64,000 nt of DNA from Romanomermis culicivorax (GCA_963922205.1 CAWUHX010000143.1:744001-808000), one strand, 5' to 3'. Positions 1 through 11,939 are shown, numbered from the stretch's first letter. The notes: generated by a model from the letters alone, not told the origin. Program-made: numbers and translations.

Positions 1-339
1 CTTTTCTCGTTTCATTTCTCATTTCTCAAAATAGTAGCTGATATTAAAAGCAATAAGATGGGACATTTATTATTTCTAATGTTTATTTACACCAAAAAAT
101 TGAATAATAAATAAGCATGTAACATGGTGAGTATATGCTTGTGTTACACTTTATGAATTGATAATTTTTTTGACCCGTGGTAGGGCTAATAACCCCATAC
201 CCCTATATTGTTGTCTGATTTCAGTTGCCTGTATTTGCCGAAGTTCAGATTAGGGACGTCCCAGTGCCACGTTTTTTGCTCATGCCGGTGACAATCATGC
301 ATATTTTTTTACCTATTTAATTTGAATTTTGTGTCGACT

Positions 340-790
340 TTGCCTGACCCTCGGTACAAGACTTGTTTCTTCAACAATTACCAGAAAAATTGAATAAATT
401 TTTTTATCATGTGATTACATGCTGGCTGACATGGAACATTAAAATCAGTTGTTGCATGTTGACTTTGCTTGATCCTCGGTACAAAATTCGTTTCTTCAAC
501 GATAACCAGAAAGATCGGATAAAGTGTTTAGAAATTGCCTATACATGTTGACTGGCACGGAACGCGAAAATCAGGAAATGATCAGCTAACTGCGGAAGAA
601 ATCCATTGAACTATTGGAAAATTAACAAGAATGAATATTGTTTGCTTGTGATCATTCTTATGTGCCCTGCCTGTGTATCTAGAGTACGTTTATTCAGTAC
701 GAGTGGCACCATCTAGGACAAGGTTATTGCCCGAAAAGCTTGAAAAGTTGATGCATTTGTTCAAAAATTCGAGAATTGTGAAAAAATGAT
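340..790 (+). pseudogene. Decayed hAT-superfamily transposase remnant
   Basis: Two tandem partial copies of a DPRYK motif segment are visible (about 345-410 and 455-545; the second reads LLDPRYKIRFFNDNQKDRIK), a motif typical of hAT transposases upstream of their dimerization domain. Further on, about 655-775, one frame gives SRVRLFSTSG and, after a frameshift, SRTRLLPEKLEKLMHLF, which resembles the hAT C-terminal dimerization region. Stops and frameshifts separate the parts, so this is not a working gene. Terminal repeats were not found. Confidence 0.6.
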
Positions 791-892
791 TAAGAATTAT
801 GATGAGAATAAATTAATTTCAACATCATTTTATTTTTCATATATGTAATATGCCCATAAAAATGTATAGAATATTCAAAGTGATTACTACTA

Positions 893-1565
893 GTGCCAAA
901 TCTGGTGGCACCTGCCAGTGCCAGATACGATGGTACCTGGGGCGGTGGGGGGACATGCCTGGTTCAGATTAGATAATAGGAAGTACAACTTCTGCAAACA
1001 TGGACAAACCCTATCGATTCATCTGGTACCAGATAGCCCATCGGTTTCCGAATGGTTGCCAAGCCAAATAGAGGGCGAAAATAAGGCGTATTGAATATAT
1101 ATCTAGTCGCGGATAGACGATACACGATGAGATCCAATCTCTAAGCTTTTTAGAAGGCGCACTTTTAACACGTCCAAAAATAAATTCAGCATCAAGCTTT
1201 AAAGTTTATGCATCTGTAATAACTCAATTTTTTGGAGTTGTTCAATAGTCAACCCTGACGCGCAGCTTGATCTGGTGCTGGGAACCAACTCGTCGTAGGC
1301 TGGCTCATCTGGTACTGAGTTGCATGCAGTTTTGATATTTTGACCTTCTAAATCGCATTAAAATACACTTTTTTCATCAGTGCCAGCAGTATAAACGCCC
1401 AGCACAACAAAGTTAAAAAGAGATCCCTATCCTAAAATTCTGGAACGTGAGCTACTCCGTTCACCAAAAGCTGCCTTTAACTGTGTAGGCAACTGGTCCA
1501 CGTCCGAACACTAGGTTCAACTGGATGCAACTCGGCATCAAAATAGGTACCAGTTAAGACGGTTC
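893..1565. repeat. Region with repeated CTGGTACCAG-type words
   Basis: The self-complementary word CTGGTACCAG and close variants (GGTACCTGG, TCTGGTAC, ACTGGTCC, GGTACCAGTT) recur in both orientations. A related stretch lies at 24450-24580 (shared phrase GATCTGGTGCT then GAGTTGCAT). No coding potential is seen. It looks like the arms of an inverted-repeat element whose ends I cannot fix. Confidence 0.4.
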
Positions 1566-1580
1566 CTAGTACTAGACTAA

Positions 1581-1951
1581 AGACCCATCTATACTTTTTT
1601 CGCTAAAAAACATACGCCAGCGATTTGCGCTTCAAGTATTGAAGCCATTTCAGTATACAATACATCGCAAGGTAGATATTGAAATTTCCGATCGAAAGAT
1701 ACCCAACACGTTCAACAAGTATCTATTGAGTGTTTTAAATCCAGCTTTGACGCAAGAAACGTAAGAAACACAAGATGCTTACAAAATAGCTGATTTCTGT
1801 CACACTATGCAAATTTTTTTTGCAAAATATACTTCACTGGGTAGAACTCGTCAAGATCTTTCTTGCGCACAGAGAAAATGAGGGATTCGTTCGATTTTGA
1901 TCGTTGGAATCACTTGCGACAGATTTTCGCGAAAAAAGTATAGATGGGCCT
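1581..1951. mobile_element. 371-bp MITE with TAA target duplication, Harbinger-like
   Basis: The ends are inverted repeats: left AGACCCATCTATACTTTTTT, right the complement of AGGCCCATCTATACTTTTTT. They differ at one base and continue CGC. The element is flanked by TAA on both sides (1578-1580 and 1952-1954). A 3-bp TWA duplication is the PIF/Harbinger signature. There is no ORF, so it is non-autonomous. Superfamily is inferred from the duplication length only. Confidence 0.65.
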
Positions 1952-1954
1952 TAA

Positions 1955-3194
1955 GGCTCATATCAGTGCTTATTGGACTGCATAAATGGCTAGAAGTACA
2001 CAAAAATTAATAATATCCTCAACAGTTTGATGCTGATTTTTCGGAATATACTACATCCTAAAGGTGAGTAGACTCTAAAATAAGCTTCAAAACCAACCTT
2101 GATCACATGGTGTTTATTGTATACGAGATAAATGCACGGAATAGTTGCAGCTGCGCCTTTCGGGTGCATTGCTACGCCCTTAAGTCCAACCCTGAGAAAT
2201 AATCAAGTCAGTTATGAGCTATTTTTACGCAATCGCAGATTTTTTTTTTGAGCGAAACACATAAGTGGATAAAATCCATGAAAAGCGTCGGTTATGCATA
2301 AATAAATGAACGAAAAAAATTATGTACCTATCGAAAAGAGACAAAAAAATTACACAATAAATATACGTCTTGAAGAATTACTGAGCGTTCACACAAAAGG
2401 GTGGGCAAAGGTTTTCCATGGCGTGTACGTTATCCATGAATGTACTCAAGGAAGATGGATGTACAACAGTCATAGGTGCTAAAATCGTCAGATATACACT
2501 AATAAATGTTTACACCTAAAAAGCGCGAGTTCCGTGCTCTAGTGTGCTATGACGCATTTTTCATCCGATTTTCTTGAACCACGAAAACGATTTGGAAACC
2601 GAATGATTTTTTTGGCTAACTGGTATTAAGTAAACCGACAGAGTTTGTTCTGACCAGGTATCAACTGACGAAGGCAGAGCTCTTCTCTAACGCAAATAAA
2701 TATTGAAGTGCATGCTTTGCAGAAAATTACCTCATCCATCGCGTTGTTTAAATTCTCGTCTTCCTGTCTAATATTAGTAACAAGCATGACGATTAACTAT
2801 CAATTGCGATAAATAACAGCATTCAGTCCACAGCGGCAACAAATTATATTATAAAGCGAAGTCTACAAATAATGGTCATATACAGAATTCGCTTAAGAGA
2901 GAAAATACAAAATAATGGTCTAAAAATTAGCGAATAAAAAGCAACATAGTTCGAAAAAATAAGAGATGGATGTCTCTAGAAAAGGCAGGAAAATTTACCA
3001 TAGTTGCGGGTCTGGGTCCCCACGTCACAGGATTTTTTTGCACACAGCAACCAAATTCAAGCTGTGAAACAATATTTTTCCAACCATGTTGCACAGCGTA
3101 ACTAAAAGCCTGGCGACATTTTTGGTTAAATTATCAGGTTTCTTGTCCGGAATCGCATTTGATGCATTTTAAAACAGGAAAATGCCGCTTTCAA
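1955..3194. other. No gene seen; one repeat arm
   Basis: No coding sequence or RNA gene is recognised. From 3028 there is one arm (CAGGATTTTTTTGCACA, then GCAACC and GTTGCACAG) of the GTTGCAC element family whose complete copy is at 17565-18162. No matching second arm is found nearby. Confidence 0.5.
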
Positions 3195-3512
3195 GGGGAA
3201 GAGTATCTAACCTGCTAAAGCCTTGGAGAAGGGGGTCGACAAGAGAATAAAATGCGCTTTTCCGACCAAAAAATATGCGAAACTCGCATGTATTCAGTGA
3301 ATTTTCACTTTAGAAGTAATAGTGAGGATTGTTTTGATGATATGCGCCGAAAATTTTTAGCTTTTTGGCTGATGTTTGCTCCGAAAAGTTATTTTTGAAT
3401 TGAAAATGACTATTCTTTGTCGATTCTCGCCAGACTAAGGGAGAAGGTAGCTGTCGACAAATGAAAATTGGTGGAGAGGGTCGTCGACTATACTTATACG
3501 CTGTACATACCA
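3195..3512. repeat. Dispersed repeat, GTCGAC-rich family, copy 1
   Basis: The sequence from the G-rich stretch with GGGGGTCGAC to the GTCGTCGACTATAC end matches two other stretches, about 25194-25500 and 26661-27000. They share the order of blocks AAAATGCG.TTTT..GACCAAAAAAT, then a TGAT.AATT stretch, then AAAAAGTTATTTT. It is non-coding and noticed only by comparing the copies. Confidence 0.45.
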
Positions 3513-3561
3513 CCTTGTTAAAAAACTTTTAGAAAATTCAGGGGTCGCTAAAGTGCGTAAG

Positions 3562-5090
3562 TAGACCCATATCACTTTGGTGTGTTCCTTGCAAATTTAT
3601 GGAATCGATCTTAAATAATTATATGATAGGATATTTATCTATAGAAAAAATAAAGCCTGAGCAGTTTGGTTTTCTAAAGGAAAAGTCTTGTACTACACAG
3701 CTGGTAAAATGTAAACATCAATGGACCAAACTTCTGGATCTAAATAAATCCATTGATATTGTCTACATTGATCTCTGTAAAGCTTTTGATATTGTAGATC
3801 ATTCCAAACTATTATCAAAATTAAATAATATTGCTTTTGGCGGCTTCTTAATAAAATGGATATCTGATTTTCTCTAAAACATAACTCAAAGAGTTAAAAT
3901 TAAATCTAGTTCATCAATTAATGAACCTGTTTTAAGTGGAGTTCCACAAGGTAATGTTCTGGGACTTACACTATTTCTATTGTTTATAAATGATATTATT
4001 AATAACATTAAGCATAGTATTATTCTTTTATTTACTGATGACGTGAAAATCTTTAACACATCTGACAAATCTACTGAGCTTCAAGCTGCTTTAGATACTA
4101 TTTCTCAATGGGCTACAAATTGGCAGCTGAATATTTCTTATACTAAATGCTTTGTCCTTTATATAGGGCATAACAATAAAAAAACCAATATATATTAGGA
4201 AATGGAATTGTAACTGATTCTGAGTCAGCTGTAAAAGATCTTGTTGTTTGCATTAGCACTGGAAAACATCGCATGATTTCTAGTTTATTACGTAAAGCAT
4301 TTTTCTTGAAAAATACTTGCCTGTTAGTCAAAGCATTTAAATTTTATGTTAGACCTATCCACGAATATAGAATATTGAGTAGTGGAATCCTTATCAAATT
4401 TCTGATATTAATAAACTTGAAAATTTTCAACGCCATTTTGTCAAACAAACTCTTTGGAATCTCGATTTAACATATATGAAGATCGCTTGAAACATCTTAA
4501 TTTAGAACGGTTAGAAACAGCGAGAATACACGTTGACTTATGTCAGATATGCACGGCAAGAATTTTTCAGGGGGGAGGTTCCTTGAACTTTTTATCCAGT
4601 GAGGTAGGGGGGTGGGTGAGCAAAAAAACAAAAAAAAGTTCTGAAAGCTAGTTTTCCCTACAAAATATGCACAAAAATCATCAAGAAAGCTGTCTTGAAG
4701 AAAGTTTAGGGGGGTGTTTGATGATTTTTTGGGCCAGCGGGGGTGGCCAGGGTCTCAGGTATGGGTGTTTATCTCCCCTAACACCCGCAATGTGCATGTA
4801 TGACTTATGTTTAAGGTGTAAAATTGTAAATAATCAGGCATTACCATGTAGTAATTTTTTCACGCATCCTCATTCTACAAATACTAGAGCTATTAAACAA
4901 AATAATTTTGTTGTTAAAAAATGTGAATTAAACTGTAGGTATATAAAGATTTTTCAAACAAATGTGCCAGCTTTGGAACATTTTACTTCCCGATATTAAA
5001 ATAATTAAAAATCTCCGACAATTTAAGATTAAAATAAAACAAGTGGACTTTAGCGATTTTCTAAAGAGGAATAAAATTTTAAAACTAATT
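3562..5090 (+). pseudogene. LINE copy 1, CR1/Jockey-type reverse transcriptase, decayed
   Basis: Broken frames give reverse-transcriptase blocks in order: RPISLWCVPCKFMES (3563-3610), EQFGFLKEKSCTTQLV, VYIDLCKAFDIVDHSKLL (3766-3820), GVPQGNVLGLTLFLLFINDI (about 3938-4000), and LFTDDVKIF, the catalytic box in which the usual YADD/FADD reads FTDD. The C-terminal part continues beyond 4330 to VDFSDFLKR near 5060. Stops and frameshifts are frequent and the endonuclease half is absent. A 259-bp element at 4544-4802 interrupts the C-terminal part; taking it out restores the frame (VDLC then LRCKIVNN). Confidence 0.8.
4544..4802. mobile_element. 259-bp hAT-type MITE inside LINE copy 1
   Basis: The termini CAGATATGCAC and (reverse complement of the right end) CATACATGCAC are inverted repeats. 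The 8-bp ACTTATGT is duplicated at 4536-4543 and 4803-4810. Removing element plus one duplication joins the LINE reading frame, so both boundaries are independently supported. An 8-bp duplication is the hAT signature; there is no ORF. Confidence 0.75.
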
Positions 5091-5119
5091 CTGAACAGCT
5101 GACAATCTGACATAAAAGT

Positions 5120-5470
5120 TTGAACTTGACCACAGGGCTTTTTTCTGCACAGGCCAAGTCGCAATGTGCAACTTGGGAGAAAATTTTAGTTGCACAGATA
5201 AATTTATGATTGCTGGCTCTAAAATCAATAAATTAGCTTAATCTTATCGGAAAGACCACCAAAAGCTAGTTTTCTTCTATTATATTCGACTCGCGTCGGT
5301 TTAGGCTTTTAAAACCAAATTTTGTGAGTTTTGAAGAGAAAATGAAAAGATTGGCACAAGTAACTTGTTCGACGCCTGGCGCCGAAAAATTTTCTGGGAT
5401 TTTGATATTCTAGACGCTAGAAAATAAACCTTTTCGACTTTTATTTCCTAGACAGAACTGGAATAATATA
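5120..5470 (-). mobile_element. Truncated copy of the GTTGCAC element
   Basis: The arm (CTGCACAGG, TTGCACATTGCAAC-like words near 5137-5200) followed by interior sequence matches the complete element at 17565-18162 in reverse orientation, including GCGTCGAACAAG / CTAGAAAATAAACCTTTTCGAC blocks. Only one arm is present, so the copy is truncated. Confidence 0.5.
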
Positions 5471-5550
5471 GAGAAATTATTAGATAATTAAAATATTAAA
5501 ATAAATTTAAATAATTTTCTATTTTAAAACGCGTAAATGCATTTCCGGAC

Positions 5551-6459
5551 CACTAATTTTTTTTCCCGAATGGTGCTTTTTCGGGGAAAAATTCGGGAAA
5601 GGGAAAAAAATTTTGGACTTTTTCCCTATTTGGGGAAGAAAATTTTGGGGATCGGATACAGAAAACATACATTTTGGTGCATTTTAGAAGGTCAGAATCT
5701 CATAATTTTCCGGCGCTTCGCGCAGATTCTAATTTTGATTATCATTGTTATGTATTAGCTAATTCAGGAGCGGCTTTCAGCATGTTTACCTTCATTTATC
5801 ACTCAATGTATAAGAGTTTTCACCATATTGAACGTATTATCACATGTTTTAACTGGTAATCTTCAGTATTTTGCATACTATTTAATGAAGATTCGCATTT
5901 TTTCCTTGACACAGTTTTTTAGAAACATCAATACGTCAAGTCAAGTCTCTAAGCTTTCTTTCATTTTTTCCATTTCTTTCCTAACGTTAAATCAATTCAA
6001 AAGCTCCATGGAAGTAGTTTTAGGAAATTTCTACTCTTCTTACTCATATCTTTTCAGCCAAGTTCGCGAGAGTTTACAAATAAATTATACTTAAGGCCCT
6101 GTCATACCTCACCGCGCGGCCGGAAAGATAGATTAACATCTGTATTGGGTTTTCACTTGTCATCATGAAGGACTTAACTATCGATTTCTCATGTAATTCA
6201 AAGTCATTATGCTCTTGGATAGTTTGCTGGGAAATTTTTTCTACAATGCTTGTAGATTATAGACGTCAAACTCGAAAATTTAAATTTTCCCCTCAATTTT
6301 AATTAATGGCTATAAAAAACAGAAGGCTTGAAAAAGCTCAAAAACACGCGAATAAAGCGCCTATGAGCATTTTTAAGCGAAAAAACGAATTCGGGAGACT
6401 GGGGAAAAAATTTTGACCCCTTTTCCTGTTTGAGAAAAAGGCCCGGGGGAAAAACAGTG
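5551..6459 (-). mobile_element. 909-bp hAT-like element, word TTCCCCGAA
   Basis: The ends are CACTAATTTTTTTTCCCG and GGGGGAAAAACAGTG. Flanks TTCCGGAC (5543-5550) and CTCCGGAC (6460-6467) agree at 7 of 8 bases. The interior (about 5680-6330) is the same ~850-bp sequence, in reverse orientation, as in 9147-11098, 13327-14005, 15891-17000 and 22634-23702. The arms repeat TTTCCC/GGGGAAA and TTCGGG words. A fragment at 6094-6120 (AAGGCCCTGTCATAC) is a single end of the Harbinger-like element at 55434-57180. Non-coding. Confidence 0.7.
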
Positions 6460-6494
6460 CTCCGGACAGGAAACCCTAATCTCAATCAAAACAG

Positions 6495-6784
6495 CAGGCC
6501 CGTATTTAGAGGGGGTAAGGATGGAATTCCCCCACCCAAAAATTTTCTTACATTTAAAATGTTCAGCAATTTTTTTGTTCATATATATCGCAAATTTCCA
6601 AATTAAATTATTTTATTTACAAACTTTTCGCCAAATAAAGAATTTAGGTACTAATCCAAGCACACATAACTAACTGAAAATAAGTCGTCTTTACTGCAAA
6701 AATGATTTTCTTTCTATTCAGTGAATTCTAAAAATTTTTTGGAAAATTCTCCCCCCTTTTTCAAAAATCCTGGATACGGGTATG
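6495..6784. mobile_element. 290-bp MITE, CCCGTATTTAGAGGGG family
   Basis: Imperfect terminal inverted repeats CAGGCCCGTATTTAGAG and CATACCCGTATCCAGGA bound an interior nearly identical to 47423-47695 (shared GAAAATAAGTCGTCTTTACTGC). The flanks here do not give a convincing 8-bp duplication; at the second copy they do (6 of 8). A reverse partial copy lies at 18176-18400. Confidence 0.6.
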
Positions 6785-6815
6785 CAGAAGGTCAGTCAGC
6801 TTGACCATCAAAAAT

Positions 6816-7200
6816 TTTTCCCTCAAATTGATGCATAAGCACAACAAAATTTGCCTCAATTTCAAAAAAAATTCGTCGAAAATGGTCGATTGAGGAAAAA
6901 ACTGTGATTCTCTTCAGCGTTTATTTTGTGCACGGACATTTGTGCCAATTGGCACAAAGGGCCAAAAAAATTTGTGCCAATGGCACAAAAAATTTTTTCG
7001 TTCTAAAAACGTACTGAAAACCATAAAACTAATTTGCGCCAAAAGTTATAGCAATATGCCCTGTTTTCGATCTAAATTGAGTCATTTTTTAAAGCTCAAT
7101 TCGCACGCGCTTTTGTCATGTCCATAAGCTTTTCTGTATTATTCATATTTACTCTTGTATATCTTTGCGTTTAATAAATTTCTTTTCTTTCTTTCAAGTT
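6816..7200. repeat. Word-rich repeat fragments (CCTCAATT, TTGGCACAA)
   Basis: 6830-6905 has CCTCAATTT and TTGAGGAAAAAACTGTG, the style of the CCTCATTTGAGG elements. 6940-7000 has TTGTGCCAATTGGCACAAA and TTTGTGCCAATGGCACAAA. These look like element arms without definable partners. The rest is AT-rich and non-coding. Confidence 0.4.
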
Positions 7201-7399
7201 TGATAAAAACTCACTAAAGATACTTTCACTGCATTCATTTGCATAAAAATCGTGCCTGCTCTATTTTCTCTAACCACGTCAGCGAGATAAGAAAAACTGA
7301 TCTAAAAACGGTTTCTACGATCCAAAAATAAATTGAATGCTGCGAAAATTTAGATATTTTTATAGACTTTTTGTCATGAAGTTTTCCTTTACTTTTCGG

Positions 7400-7624
7400 C
7401 ATATCTGTAAGACCTCCGACCAGTTGGGGTGGGGGGTAAATCCGAAATTTTGGGGGTAGGGGGTAGAAAAAGTCGAAATTTTTCCCAAAAAAGGCCGAAA
7501 AACATACACTTTTTGGCAAATTTTTTTAATTTTTTCCAAACTGGGAGTGGGTTGGGGGGGTAAATGATTTTGGGTACAGGGTTGGCCAAGTTGGGCCCCC
7601 CCCAACCCCCCAAGTACAGGTATG
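7400..7624. mobile_element. 225-bp G-rich hAT-type MITE
   Basis: Terminal inverted repeats CATATCTGTAAG and (reverse complement of right end) CATACCTGTACTT are flanked by a perfect 8-bp duplication CTTTTCGG at 7392-7399 and 7625-7632. The interior has G runs (GGGGTGGGGGG, GTTGGGGGGG) and is shared with 12770-12982, 17331-18174, 18413-18657 and 27170-27440. No ORF belongs to it. Confidence 0.8.
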
Positions 7625-7889
7625 CTTTTCGGCCTCCTTCCTAACTACTATATTAAAGATTAAATTAGGTCTTGTCTCTATCTAATTGTTTTCTCTTGAA
7701 AAAAGCTAAGTCGAAAGTCGCTTCACGTAGTCTTTTCGTTGGATAATTGTGCCGAAAATGTCAATTTTTTTCTTTGAATCAATCACCAAAAATATAAGTG
7801 TCGGTTCTCAATCCAACTTGAATGAACAGAGGGTGTAAAGTTAACAATTTCTATTCTTTAGCCGGTCATTGACAATCTCAAAGTCTGCT

Positions 7890-8852
7890 GCGATAATACA
7901 AATAAATTCTCTATATGGGCCATGCAAATCCAAAGGTCCCCTACAATTTAGGATTGTCTGAAATTCCAGGTGAAAACCCATACGTCAGAGACTTGGGCGT
8001 ACTTATATCCCAAAACTTGAGTTTTAGAGATCACATAGCATCAATTACCAAGAAAGCCTTTAGCTTAAGTTCTTTGATAATTAGAACCTTTACTTCCCAT
8101 GATACTTCTAACCTTGTACGCGCGTTTACTGTTTATGTTAGACCCCTGCTAGAATATTGTTCAACTGTTTGGAACCCTTACTATGCCTCTGACATAAATC
8201 TCATTGAAAAAGTTCAGAGAAGATTCACAAAGAGAATATGTGGTTTTGGGTCTATCCTTTCATATGATGGGCGTTTAACTAAGCTATGCCTTGGTAGCTT
8301 AGAAATACGCCGACTACGTGCTGCCTTATGCATGATGTTTCAAATTATTAAAGGCCAATCCTGTCTGCAAAAATCGGACTTCTTTATTGGCAGTAATTTC
8401 GAGTCCACCCGTCGTAAAAATGACTACAAACTCAAAACAGGTAAAGCTAAAACAAATATTAGATTATATGATTTTTCACACAGGTACATTAATATATGGA
8501 ATGAACTTTCAGCTGAAGTTCTTAGTTCTTCCAATTTACACACATTCAAAACGAAAATCTCTAAGATTGATTTTTCTGATTATCTCGGGGGAGCGCGTTA
8601 GCCTGTTACAAATATGTAACCTGCGCTTCCTATTACCGTCATTAACTTGTTTACTGTATCGCATATTTTCGCTGCGATATTGTATTTGTCGTTTTGAAGT
8701 AGCCGTCGATTGAGTTTTCGAAACTTTTCTTCCTTTTCTTATTTCATTTTAATCGTTTGTTTTCGCGTTTTAACCTTTTTTTCTTTTCTTGTGTTATAAT
8801 TCGCCTGACAGGTAATAAATCTTCTTCATTCATTCATTCATTCATTCATTCA
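7890..8852 (+). pseudogene. LINE copy 2, 3' part of a CR1/Jockey-type element
   Basis: An open frame of about 228 codons (7915-8601) is the C-terminal part of the polymerase ORF: NPYVRDLGVLISQNLSFRDHI, FTVYVRPLLEYCSTVWNP, and near the end IRLYDFSHRYINIWNELSAE. The same blocks occur in copy 3 (17200-17330). It ends at a TAG at 8599-8601. The 3' tail ends in an (ATTC)n run at 8828-8851, as many CR1-group elements end in short tandem repeats. The reverse-transcriptase core is missing through 5' truncation. This is the best-preserved C-terminus of the three copies. Confidence 0.85.
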
Positions 8853-8859
8853 AATTATT

Positions 8860-9099
8860 CGAATAGAATCCGCTCGCGTTCGAGACAAAGGAAAGTAGTC
8901 AATATTAAATCCATTTAATCGGCGCGAAGCGCCGTGGAAATTTTGCGTTTTCAGCCCTTAAAATGACTGAAAATCAAGGAAATTTAGCCTTGGACCAGTC
9001 AAAAAATTTGTGCCGATTGGCACAAACGCTCAAAATTTTTTGTGCCATTCCAAATTTTTTTGTGCCAAAAACCATGTTTTGGCACAAAAAAAAACACTG
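8860..9099 (+). mobile_element. Half-element with TTGGCACAA words
   Basis: The stretch ends ...GGCACAAAAAAAAACACTG. It has the GC hairpin GGCGC-GAA-GCGCC at 8921-8933 and words GTGCCGATTGGCAC, TTGTGCCA and TTTTGGCACAA. A copy in reverse orientation is at 11468-11725, matching through CGCGTTCGA / GCGCGAACG. Only one terminus is seen, so its full length is unknown. Confidence 0.5.
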
Positions 9100-9146
9100 A
9101 TTCTCCTTCAAAAAGGCATTTTTGGAAAAAAATAGAACCACCCACC

Positions 9147-11098
9147 CCCTGTTTTTTTCCACAAATGTGGAAAGGGCACAAAAATCCTCGTTTTTTTGGC
9201 TTAAAAATGCTCACAGACGCGTTATCGCGCTGTTTTCGAGCTTTTTCAAGCCTTCTGGTGTTTTTAGAGAAGTTAATTCATTAAAATTGAAGAGAAAATT
9301 GAAATGTTCGACTTAAAAGCCTAATCTACAGGCATTGTTGAACAAATTTTCTAGCAAGCTATCCAAGAGCATAATTGACTTGAATTACACAAGGAATCAA
9401 ATGGTCAAGTCATTGATGACAAGTGAAAGCCCAAAAAAGATGGCAATTTTATGGGTATATATTGACATTCTGGGATGCTGGAAAATCAATTTCCGAACAT
9501 TTATTTCAAGAATTAGATTCCAATTTTGTGTTGAAGAGTCGTAATTTCTAGAATTTTACTTGAAAAATTTTAAAATCTGTAATTTATCTGTTAACTCTCA
9601 TGAACTTGGTCGAAAATATATGAGTAAGAAGAGTATAAATTTCCGAAAGATATTTCCATGAAGCTTTTGAATTGATTTTACGTTAGCAAAGAAATAATCG
9701 CATCATAAAGCATAAAGACTTGACGTTACGTTATTGATATTTCTGAAAAGGAAAAAATGCGAATCTTCGTTAAATATTATGATAAAATGTTGAATATTAT
9801 CAATTAAAACATGAGATACTACGTTTAAGATGATGAAAACTATTATAGAATAAGTGATAAATAAAGCTAGACATGATGAAACCTGCGCCTGGGCTACTGA
9901 ATAAATAATGATGATTATTAAAGTTATAGATTTGCACCTCCTAAAATGCAACAAAATGCATCTTTTCAATATGAGAACCCCAAATTTTTCTTCCACATTT
10001 GTGGAAAGACCTCAAAAATTTTTTCCACATTCCAGATTTTTTCCACATTATCACCGTTTTTTTTTCTCGAAGATTTTTTCCACATGAGAACCGGACCCAA
10101 TATTTTTTCCTCATTTTTCAAAAATTTTCCACATTTTTAAAAACGCTTATAATGTGGCTACGGATGCTTTTTTATGCATTTTAGGAGCATGCATACCCAT
10201 GCATTTTGTTGTATATGGAGTCAGAAACCTGCAAAAATGAGAAAAAAATTGAGAAAATTCTAGTTATATTAGCAAAAATGAGCTCATGAAGAATATATTG
10301 GTGTTTTACAGGAGCGGGTGAAGCATGTTAACGAATAACGATAGAGTTCTCAGGAATTTATCCGCTATTAACATTTCTATGGCTCTCATTAGAATCATCT
10401 AATTTTATTTAGTTGCGCCACAAAATTTTGGGATTTTCACTTTCTTCAACGCTGGAAATTGAACCTTCACAACGTTGGGAAATAAATTAAAATCCGACTG
10501 ATGAAGTATAATTTGTTTCCCATTCCGGCGCGGAGCGCCGGGAAAATTTTTCAGTTTTTATATTCTAAAACGCTGGGAAATGAACTTCTCTCCAACAGAT
10601 ATTCAAAAACAGAAGTTCTAAAATCGTAGTCTAGAATGATGTCTTCAATTTCTATCTTCAGTAAACGCAAAAGTTCAGATTGCAGACGTTTAAAAAATTC
10701 CAAACATCGAGAGAAAAAATTGAGAAAATTGATGAAAAATCTCAATATTGGGCGACATAATTGACTGTTAACGATTAGAAAATGAAACGAGCTAACTTGA
10801 TTGATAGAAACTGCTGAGCATTAATTAGTAAGTCGAAGTAGATATGCTAATGGCCGCGCCTGATAGAAAATAGTCAAGATTGTACCTGTGGCCGGCGCGA
10901 AGCGCCGGAAAATTTTGAGATTTTGACCCTTTTAAGTCCACCAAAATGCATCTTTTCGGTTTGGAATTCCCCAAAATTTTTTCCTCAATGAGAACCATAC
11001 CCAAATTTTTTCCTCATTTCGAAATATTTTTTCTCAAAAGACCCCATTTGAGGAAAAAAACAGTGCATTATAGTGCAAATGTGGAAAAAAAAACAGTG
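9147..11098 (+). mobile_element. hAT-like element, word CCACAAATGTGG, with nested insert
   Basis: The ends are CCCTGTTTTTTTCCACA and TGTGGAAAAAAAAACAGTG, flanked by a perfect 8-bp duplication CACCCACC (9139-9146 and 11099-11106). The interior 9190-9960 is the ~850-bp sequence shared with 5551-6459 and others. Both arms repeat CCACATTTGTGG words. The right arm is split by a second element, 10052-11065. Without that insert the element is about 0.94 kb. Non-coding. Confidence 0.75.
10052..11065 (+). mobile_element. 1014-bp element, word CCTCATTTGAGG, nested
   Basis: The ends are CACCGTTTTTTTTTCTC and TTTGAGGAAAAAAACAGTG. It sits in the right arm of 9147-11098: CATTAT occurs on both sides (10046-10051, 11066-11071), and the reverse copy at 13327 shows the uninterrupted arm. 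Two GC hairpins, CCGGCGC-GGA-GCGCCGG (10525-10541) and CCGGCGC-GAA-GCGCCGG (10892-10908), are present. Relatives are 18658-20154 and 63360-63725. Some copies mix CCTCAT and CCACAT words. Confidence 0.65.
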
Positions 11099-11467
11099 CA
11101 CCCACCTACTCATCCCTACAGTAAAAATGGGAAGAGCATGTTTGTAACATTAAAGGCAAATACTTGCGCACACTCGATGTTGTTATCACTCAAATACATC
11201 TTTTCTGTTGTTTTTCCGGGATAAGAAGCAAGGTAATTGTTTTCAATCGGGATTTATCCGACAAATTAAACGGATATCTCAATGTTTTAGTTCTTTTGGT
11301 TTTGATTGAGTGCATAAAATTAATATTATTTACACTTTTCTGCTTCAAGGCAAGATATTCGAGTTTGTTATTTCCTATGTCGGAAACCATAAGTAGTGAA
11401 TTTTGTTAGTTTCCATAAGGTTGTTATGAACTGTACTGCCAACTGCGGGGATTTTTTGAGTTCGGGG

Positions 11468-11725
11468 CAGTGTTTTTTTTTGTGTTTAAAACATGGTTTT
11501 TGGCACAAAAAAATTTGGAATGGCTCAAAAAAATTTGAGCGTTTGTGCCAATTAGCACAAAAATTTTGGCTGTTCAAACATTAAATTTCCTCGATTTTCA
11601 GACGATTTAGGGGCGGAAAATGCAGAAAATTTTCGGCGCTTCGCGCCGCGCCTAGTCATTGTCAATGAATATATTATCTATACTCGTATTTGACCCAAGC
11701 GAGCGCGAACGAGTTTTCTTCGAAC
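11468..11725 (-). mobile_element. Reverse copy of the TTGGCACAA half-element
   Basis: It begins CAGTGTTTTTTTTTGTG, carries TTGGCACAAA-type words, and the GC hairpin GGCGC-TTC-GCGCC at 11635-11647. The whole is the reverse complement of 8860-9099. The far end is not recognisable. Confidence 0.5.
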
Positions 11726-11939
11726 AGTGTATCAGCATCGTTGCAGCAAAGTTTATAGGCTGTCAATGAATGATAAATGGAAATAAATTCTGAATATTCT
11801 CTGTTCATTCAGTCACATTCGGATTTAAAACTGAAATTCTTACTTTATGTGCTTGATTCATTCAAATAGAAAATACGATATCCTTAGTAATGGTACATTG
11901 TTCCGACCGAAAATTTACACAATTTTCGACTTTATGGAA

